Of a stretch of DNA of 64,000 nucleotides, positions 62,860-64,000 are shown one piece after another. A program made the position numbers and the translations under genes. Where the stretch lies: assembly GCF_000195295.1 (NCBI RefSeq), contig NC_015388.1:496001-560000 (forward strand), in the 5' to 3' direction. The notes below the pieces were generated by a model. It was not told the origin of the DNA. It made no database searches and worked only from the letters and a program-made list of their open reading frames with translations. Within the stretch, counting starts at the first letter, position 1; each line of letters starts with the position of its first letter. This stretch comes from Desulfobacca acetoxidans DSM 11109. GTDB lineage: Bacteria > Desulfobacterota > Desulfobaccia > Desulfobaccales > Desulfobaccaceae.

Positions 62860-64000
62860 TTAGAACTTGAAGTTGAACTCCAGGAAGAAAAAGTCGGCCT
62901 GCCGGCTATCGAAGAGCTGGTCTACGGCAGCGCCCCCGAAGGCGTGGGCATAATAAGCCTCCATCCAGGCGTACTTATTGAAATTATGTCGGAAGGTCAC
63001 CTCGGGAACCTGAGCCAGACTGCGATGTCCTCCGGTGTTGCGGCCGGCGTAGCCGAAAACCGTACTCCGGCGGGTTGCCCCGGCACCGAAATACCACAGG
63101 TCGGACGCGTCCGTCAGCCATAAGGAGTGATAGTCAAACCGGATAAAACCCTGTTTGTAGGGATATAAGAAACATTGAAAAAATAAGTCCTGGTTGTTCA
63201 TCAGGTTATAAAAGGGAAAAAAGGCGTAGAGCCTGGCCGTTGGCAGGATTTGAAAAAAAGTCTCATGGGTGCTGTCATCGGCATCCGGGTCGCCGGAGCT
63301 CATGAACCAGCCCAGTCGCATCCAGGGCTTCCAGGGCGCCTGGCGAAACTGGTAGCCGGCTTCCAGGGCATAGGCATAGGCCCGATGGTCTTGATTGCCC
63401 CAATTACCCCATTGCACCGCCCACCATCCGAGGGCATCCAGGGCGCCGCGATCAGTCGGATACACTCCTAAAACGTGTCCCCCTAAGGTGTAGATTTCCA
63501 AGGGGTCCACGTCTAAACGCGGTCTGGGCAGGCCCGCCAGAACCCGGTTGTCAGTCGGGGTCACACCCCGCTGATCCTTATAGGTAACGTGAAACAGGGC
63601 AAATTCAGTCTGAGGCAGGAGGACTCCGGACTTGAGGGTAGCCACCCCGGTCAACAGGTCAATATGGCTCATTTCATCCATGCCACCGATATCAAAGCCC
63701 CCCTGGGTGGGATGTGAGGCGGTGAAGGTGACATTCAGGCGAGAGTCGTTATAATTCGCTAAGATGCCGTCAAAACTACGCCAGACGTGGGAAAAGCCGA
63801 AAGGACCCACTAGACGCTGCCCCAACCTGATGGTACGGAGAAAATCCATGGCCTTATCGCCGGTTTTGAACTCGTCCTCCATAAAATATTCAAACCTCCC
63901 TGCTTGCAGGGCTAATCCGGGCAGCGCCGGAGGCTTGAGGCGGAGATAGCCTTGATGCAAAAAGACACGTGCCTGATTATGAACCGGCCGGTTGCCAAAA
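62860..64000 (-). CDS. Alginate-export-family outer-membrane porin, partial
   Basis: About 380 residues visible, open past the right edge (5' partial). Beta-barrel pattern throughout with many aromatic strand ends and a C-terminal FFFLEFNFKF ending in Phe. Segments LALQAGRFEYFMEDEFKTGD, RTIRLGQRLVGPFGFSHVWR and SFDGILANYN are typical of the Alginate_exp family, which also includes porins of unknown substrate. The frame continues upstream of an internal TTG at 63960 with FGNRPVHNQARVFLHQG, so the true start lies outside. Confidence 0.75.
   Translation of the reverse strand, partial: FGNRPVHNQARVFLHQGYLRLKPPALPGLALQAGRFEYFMEDEFKTGDKAMDFLRTIRLGQRLVGPFGFSHVWRSFDGILANYNDSRLNVTFTASHPTQGGFDIGGMDEMSHIDLLTGVATLKSGVLLPQTEFALFHVTYKDQRGVTPTDNRVLAGLPRPRLDVDPLEIYTLGGHVLGVYPTDRGALDALGWWAVQWGNWGNQDHRAYAYALEAGYQFRQAPWKPWMRLGWFMSSGDPDADDSTHETFFQILPTARLYAFFPFYNLMNNQDLFFQCFLYPYKQGFIRFDYHSLWLTDASDLWYFGAGATRRSTVFGYAGRNTGGHRSLAQVPEVTFRHNFNKYAWMEAYYAHAFGGAAVDQLFDSRQADFFFLEFNFKF

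Overview
The window (about 55% G+C by eye) looks like chromosome from an anaerobic deltaproteobacterium (Desulfobacterota; a Desulfobacca- or Syntrophobacter-like sulfate reducer or syntroph would fit). Pointers are hopanoid genes, a DsrK/HdrD-type iron-sulfur protein, a selenocysteine-containing SelD with a selenium gene cluster, many two-component systems and sigma-54 regulation. This placement is inference from gene content; no 16S rRNA gene is present.

Layout. 1-1.1 kb: start of an APC permease (leaves the window) and a small secreted protein. 1.5-9.2 kb: hopanoid genes shc-hpnA-hpnH, then an Omp85-type barrel lipoprotein, an ArnT-like glycosyltransferase and a rhomboid protease, all on + and tightly packed. 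9.5-15.7 kb: tRNA-Leu and the protein quality-control block tig-clpP-clpX-lon. 15.8-21.1 kb: tRNA-Val and tRNA-Asp, then an accessory island with a transposase remnant, an AlbA_2/RecG-like protein, an HTH antitoxin, a brnT/antitoxin cassette between 78-bp direct repeats, a vapBC pair whose toxin is frameshifted, and an IS21-type end. 21.2-27.2 kb: a large hybrid histidine kinase, two small proteins and mnmG.

27.8-38.3 kb is the most interesting part. Seven genes on the - strand (TauE/SafE exporter, TIGR02186 membrane protein, PEP-synthase-like protein with an unusual C-terminus, single-domain response regulator, three universal-stress-type proteins) follow a well-formed -24/-12 promoter and two matching palindromic upstream sites. 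The next genes upstream encode an NtrC-type activator and its membrane histidine kinase. Together they read as one self-contained sigma-54 stress or energy regulon.

38.4-54 kb: tRNA-Phe, a receiver-PAS-Ser/Thr kinase fusion with a phosphosite-less receiver, a PAS histidine kinase overlapping two oligopeptide ABC ATPases, fabF, a 437-residue protein ending in an HPr-like domain, a methyltransferase, an acyl-CoA ligase, two uncharacterised genes, thiL and ndk. 54-64 kb: an EF-G, a stand-alone HdrD/TmcB-like protein, a six-gene selenium operon (selD with in-frame UGA and SECIS, yedE, tusA/yedF, a DUF3343 protein, a kinase-like protein, a DUF1858-like protein), and an alginate-export-type porin that leaves the right edge.

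Gene boundaries carry mosaic intergenic repeats of at least three related families, shared between 9.2, 21.0, 25.2, 27.2-27.8, 44.1, 48.7, 52.2, 54.0 and 58.1 kb. No CRISPR array, rRNA gene or complete transposon was seen.
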